From assembly GCA_017654935.2 (NCBI GenBank), contig CM065680.1, positions 39,188,991 through 39,252,990 of the forward strand: 64,000 nucleotides of DNA, written 5' to 3'. Below the pieces are notes generated by a model. It was not told where the DNA came from, made no database searches, and saw nothing but the letters and a program-made list of their open reading frames with translations. Source of the DNA: Phymorhynchus buccinoides. Its lineage: Eukaryota > Mollusca > Gastropoda > Neogastropoda > Raphitomidae. Of the stretch, positions 59,470-64,000 are shown in pieces (positions within the stretch are counted from its first letter, which is position 1; each line of letters begins with the position of its first letter). The position numbers and the translations under genes were made by a program.

Positions 59470-61000
59470 CAATCTGCACATCAAGCTACCTTCATTCTCT
59501 TTGTAAGGTATAGATTTTTATTTTTGTTTGCCGTTTCTTTTAGGCCCTATTTTGTATTTGTGTGTTCGTCTGCCTAGTGTGGTGAGTTGGACGGGGGTGG
59601 TTGTTTTGTTGGGGCGTGGGCGAGCGGGTAAGGGCAGGCCTGCTGAGCATAAGTCGTTGTGTGTTTCACTACGTACTGCGTGCGTCTGGCAGGTGGCCTG
59701 TTGAGAGTTGGAAACAGCGTTGGATTTTGATTTTGCTGAGTGGAAGGAGGGTTGCCTCAGTGTGGTGTTGTGCGGCCCGTGGGTGTGATTACATTTCCAC
59801 TATGTTAATTCACGGGTATAAAGTGATTTTAGACATCTCCCACCACAAAACAAAAACAAAACATAAAAGAAATAAAATTTTCTAAATAATTAAAGAGAAC
59901 TGTAGAAGAGAGTTGAGGGAAAAAAGAAGTAATGGAAAGAGTAGACAAACAACACACAAAAAAAGCAACGGCAGCTCCATGATAGCTAGAAAGGAGAGAG
60001 GTGGGGGAGAAGAGCCTGTTACCTCTTGAGGAGAGAACCGAGGAACCCACAATGTGTGCTGTGTGTGGTACTGGGCACGAGTTGCTCACGGGCTGGCACC
60101 ACCTATGTTCAATTCCACCATGTCAAATCACTGTTGTGTAGGCTCGATATATGTGTGTGTGCGCCATGTCGCAGCTGTATCTTGTGATGAGTCCGAGATG
60201 ATACGTTCATCTTCTTAGTGCGTTGTGCATTGAAGTGTGCATGCACTTTGATATGAATGCACCTTTTCATCGACACATGGCGTTGTTTGTACGCACACGT
60301 GCGTGCGCATGCTGCGATTGGCACTTATGTCGTTCAGCCCTATGTGCCAGAGTTCACATGTGTGTGTACCAATGCACTTTTGTGTGGGCATATGTGTGTT
60401 GTATGAAGCGCATATGTGGTTTACATCAGATATCCTGCCAATGTATTGTCAGAACGGCAATCAGAACTGTCACTAAGGATGTTGCAAATTTCAGAGGTTG
60501 TGCAACATGGGGAAATTGCATGAGGTAGGTGTGCACAAAGCGATATTGATCTCAGAGTAGCATCTCGAGTATGATCTGATAGGAACAATGGAAACATTAG
60601 TCTACACGGCAGCCTATTAGAAGCTGTGTCACATGCAGCTCATGAAGTCTAAAGGACTCAGGAAACAGAGTCGTTAGAGAGTGGAGATACCCTGCAGGCC
60701 GTTTCCATTCGTGAGCAACAAGTTGTCAGGCGTTTCCCCATTAAACACGACCCTCCAGCACTAGAACACAAGTAGGACGTTTGAGCATGTCAGCCAGAGT
60801 TTTCCACCATGACTTTTCTCTGCGTACCAAAGAATTAACCATACCAAGGCGACACCCCTCAATTTTTATTTTTTTATTTCTTTGTCATGCTAATTTATTG
60901 TGAAAAATATCCCACCGCATGAGACGGAAGACGTAAAGGATGAACGGCGGTCGGGGCAAAAATCTCTCGAAATGAAAAATCCGCCTCCTATTCAGTTGTT
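59470..61000. other. No gene supported, end of contig B
   Basis: GT-rich stretches around 59560-59720 and 60150-60420. No recognisable coding region. It ends at the second gap. Confidence 0.45.
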
Positions 61001-61500
61001 NNNNNNNNNNNNNNNNNNNNNNNNNNNNNNNNNNNNNNNNNNNNNNNNNNNNNNNNNNNNNNNNNNNNNNNNNNNNNNNNNNNNNNNNNNNNNNNNNNNN
61101 NNNNNNNNNNNNNNNNNNNNNNNNNNNNNNNNNNNNNNNNNNNNNNNNNNNNNNNNNNNNNNNNNNNNNNNNNNNNNNNNNNNNNNNNNNNNNNNNNNNN
61201 NNNNNNNNNNNNNNNNNNNNNNNNNNNNNNNNNNNNNNNNNNNNNNNNNNNNNNNNNNNNNNNNNNNNNNNNNNNNNNNNNNNNNNNNNNNNNNNNNNNN
61301 NNNNNNNNNNNNNNNNNNNNNNNNNNNNNNNNNNNNNNNNNNNNNNNNNNNNNNNNNNNNNNNNNNNNNNNNNNNNNNNNNNNNNNNNNNNNNNNNNNNN
61401 NNNNNNNNNNNNNNNNNNNNNNNNNNNNNNNNNNNNNNNNNNNNNNNNNNNNNNNNNNNNNNNNNNNNNNNNNNNNNNNNNNNNNNNNNNNNNNNNNNNN
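61001..61500. other. Assembly gap, 500 N
   Basis: The same fixed length as the first gap. Adjacency across it is not evidence of linkage. Confidence 0.99.
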
Positions 61501-62950
61501 GTTTAGTTAAAATAATACACAATTGCCTTGACAAATCAGACAAGAGTTTGGTTGTACATTTGATCAAAGTGGGTTCTATCGAAAACGATTTCCTAAAGTC
61601 ATTCTTATCACAAGACCCCATTTTGCTCCCAAAAGTTCAGTTATGCGTGCGGCGACCGTCGTCCAGAGAAACTCGACCCAGTTCTGTGACTTTGCCATTC
61701 CCTCCTTTGTATTGCTCCTCGGAATTTCTTAAGACCCTTCACTTGTAGGGCAGCAGATATATCACCTCACACCCGATCCAGCCCACCACCAGAGGTTCAC
61801 CACCGTTCGTGAATGGGTACATTTTTGCATTGTATTGTGTTTCTAAGATGCCTAATGTTTGTAAACACACCGCATGTTTTCGTCATCCTTCGTTTAGATT
61901 CTAGTCTATTTTCTCTATAACAAAAAGTTGACAACAACAAACTAATGACTTTTATCCCATTGCAATTCTGATTTTAAAAGTGAACCTTTGTCAATTCTAG
62001 AACCCAACCCAATGGTATTCTCGACATCTCGTTTTATAGTTTAATAATAGTCATTAATATTATTTTAAAAACTCGCGATTTTACATTAGCTATTTGTTAA
62101 TTATTTCAAATAATGAGTGTGGTGCAAATGAAAACTAGAGATCAAAATTTGAAAGCCAGAAAGTATTAACGTAAAAGGAAAAAAGAAAAGAGAGCTGGTT
62201 GTACCTTCTGGCTCTCACTCCAAGAAATATCCCCTGATAGGCCTCAAACCAAAGCTCTACTTTCAAATCTTCTCTCTCTCTTCTCGTTCAATCTCGATCT
62301 TCTCTCTCTCTTCTCTCGACCAGATCTCTCTCTTTCTGGACCCTCCCTCTCTGAAGCGTTGAATCAGTCTGACTCTCTCTCTGGACTCTCAGTCGCCTCT
62401 CTCTTCTCTCTTGGGAACTCCCTCTCTTTCTCTCAACAGCTCTCCTCTCTCCAACTCTCTCTCTCTCTCATTGTCAAATCAGGCCTAATACTGGTGGTAT
62501 GTCTTCTTATATATATAAACGTACAAGAATTGAAGAAGAAAAAACAACCACACCATTAAACTTTCCATCTGGCTTATATATATAGTTTGCTTTACGATCC
62601 AAAACTTTGTTTGTGTCCAAGTTTGTATAAGTTTGTGAAGCTAGTAATAGAGAAACGTGCAATTTTTCCAATAACACAACATTTTAACTTTACGAATTTG
62701 TAACTGTGCTTGACTGAAAAGAAATAAAGGAGCGAAATGTGTTGATTTACCTTTTTCTCCCAATGGGGGAGATAGACTTTGCCTGAGTATATATATATAT
62801 ACATACAAGAATTGAAGAAAAAAAACAACCAACATTAAACTTCTCTTATATATATAGTTTGCTTTAATATATATATATATATATATCAAGGACATATTGG
62901 AAGAATAGGCGTTGCCTAAAATCTAATCCTTTTAAGTTTAAGTTTTCAAG

Positions 62951-62954
<4 letters not shown>
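61501..62954. other. Intergenic or intronic sequence of contig C
   Basis: No gene is supported. It holds an interrupted TC-rich tract at about 62265-62475 and AT microsatellites at 62505-62520, 62570-62583, 62787-62801 and 62865-62886. Confidence 0.55.
62505..62866. repeat. Direct repeat of about 80 bp, copies 62510-62594 and 62794-62866
   Basis: Both copies read TACAAGAATTGAAGAA, AAAACAACCA, ATTAAACTT and TTATATATATAGTTTGCTTTA in the same order, 280 bp apart, and each begins after an AT tract. Confidence 0.8.
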
Positions 62955-63048
<94 letters not shown>

Positions 63049-63062
63049 CTCATATCTCTCTC
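62955..63062. repeat. (TC)n microsatellite
   Basis: About 90 bp of perfect TC, then TCATATC units. It lies 105 bp beyond the donor of the guanylyl cyclase exon. Confidence 0.95.
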
Positions 63063-63166
63063 AACCGAATCAGCATAGCCACACAGGCAACTCAACAACG
63101 ACAACAACACACAGAAAGATGCCAAGAGACTCAACACACACGCATGACAAAACAACATCAACTGAC

Positions 63167-63313
63167 CTTTTGGCGTCAATTTGCAGTGTCCGTACGGCCC
63201 TGATCGGCCGACCATTTCGTAGAGGATGATGCCAAAGGAGTACACGTCGCCCTTGGGAGAGCCCCGATGAGGCTTGGGGGACCTCAGCAGTTCTGGGGCC
63301 TTCCACAACCAGT
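63167..63313 (-). CDS. Receptor guanylyl cyclase exon (kinase-homology domain)
   Basis: A 147-nt exon on the minus strand between CTTTACCAG and GTCAGT. It enters and leaves in phase 1. The translation reads [10 protein letters not shown], then [20 protein letters not shown], then SGPYG. The L-W-x-A-P-E-L-L-R and [13 protein letters not shown] motifs with R-S-G-P are diagnostic of the kinase-homology domain of membrane receptor guanylyl cyclases (natriuretic-peptide-receptor type), a pseudokinase between the membrane and the cGMP-making cyclase domain. A true protein kinase is less likely given the R-S-G-P ending. Other exons lie outside or were not found; the previous exon would lie at higher coordinates and the cyclase domain would be reached through exons at lower coordinates. 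Confidence 0.87.
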
Positions 63314-63429
63314 CTGGTAAAGATAGCACCAAATACAGACCCATCGTACCCTATCATTCTTTGGAAAATGGCCGCTAGGTGTGCTTTCTTCGTGCCCAAA
63401 ACCGAACTAGTTAAAGACACACTGACGCA

Positions 63430-63650
63430 CCACGAGTAAGTCCCTTGGTTTATTCTAGGTAGCTGTGACCCACACACAAATGTCCCAAACTTCGAATTGA
63501 GGCTGCTCGTTAAAAGGATGTTTCGTTTTCAATTTGGGGACATTTGTATGGGAGTCAAACCAGGTCAAAATAAGATTTCTTAGCATCTATAAGAGGGAAA
63601 ACACGTGAAACCCGTGATTTTGACACGTGATCTGGTGGGTCTTTAAGATC
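63430..63650 (+). repeat. Dispersed repeat shared with 18848-19052
   Basis: Same orientation on the + strand and the same blocks (TTGAGGCTGCTC, TTTCGTTTTCAATTTGGGG, GATCTGGTGGGTCTTTAAGATC). It lies in the intron upstream of the cyclase exon, antisense to that gene. Confidence 0.8.
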
Positions 63651-64000
63651 ATTAGGCAGTAACAATCATATATTAAATGCACGCGCTTGGAAAGTGTCAC
63701 CTGAATGCAGCGGGGAGACCAGTGAAAACTGAAAACCTTACCCATTATGGCCATGTGGCCTGGGAACGCAGAAAAAAAGAAGAAGAAATGCCCGCGCGTA
63801 CAGGCACGCATCCCTAAGTTCTTTCCAACCCTCTCTACTCTTGCGCACGTTTACATTTTTAACAACTTATGAGTAAACTCTCTCTCTTCCTGTGTCACGT
63901 AAATGACCGTAATCAAGGATATAATCAGATTTACATGCAATAAAACTATTACATTATGAATACACAGCCAGTGTCTAAACACACCCATCCTTAAAACAGC
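63651..64000. other. No feature identified
   Basis: About 350 bp of mixed sequence at the window end, without repeat or coding signal that I can name. Confidence 0.5.

Noticed and set aside
59601..59885. A 94-codon frame in contig B as a small gene
   Set aside because: No splice context or homology, in a stretch with likely high error.

Overview
This is a non-coding-rich metazoan nuclear sequence. GT/AG-split exons, long microsatellites, many small inverted-repeat transposons, SINE-like repeats and a DIRS-type retrotransposon point to an invertebrate; the repeat types fit a mollusc, probably a gastropod, but that is inference from remembered repeat style. No bacterial genes, operons, CRISPR arrays, tRNAs or rRNAs were seen.

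The window is three contigs joined by two gaps of exactly 500 N (26291-26790 and 61001-61500). Contig A (1-26290) carries 12 consecutive internal exons of a cadherin-superfamily gene on the + strand (511-19291). The exons join in frame to exactly 582 codons and cover about six extracellular cadherin repeats. Both ends of the gene lie outside. Its introns hold pogo-like, TTAA-flanked, hAT-like and other inverted-repeat elements, two SINE-like copies with target duplications, a LINE fragment and two minisatellites that abut exon edges. Intron 12 runs into a broken DIRS-like element (gag, reverse transcriptase, RNase H, tyrosine recombinase) that reaches the first gap.

Contig B (26791-61000) is not new gene content for most of its length. 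26791-32384 is a noisy direct copy of about 6640-12549. At about 32385 the sequence folds back, and 32385-44743 is the reverse complement of about 12563 down to 1, with six cadherin exons intact on the - strand. The two arms share three structural alleles that contig A lacks. The best reading is an alternative-haplotype contig ending in a fold-back chimera, placed beside its allele. 44744-61000 should then be the allelic sequence upstream of this window. It has no supportable gene, broken-up microsatellites, degenerate repeats and a tandem array of about 145 bp period, and looks like low-accuracy consensus.

Contig C (61501-64000) holds one clear coding exon on the - strand (63167-63313), from the kinase-homology domain of a receptor guanylyl cyclase, with TC microsatellites and a dispersed repeat also found in cadherin intron 11. 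No previously undescribed gene system is supported. The most unusual real signals are the exon-edge minisatellites and duplicated splice-site sequences in the cadherin gene, nested transposons with readable insertion history, and the large false palindrome.
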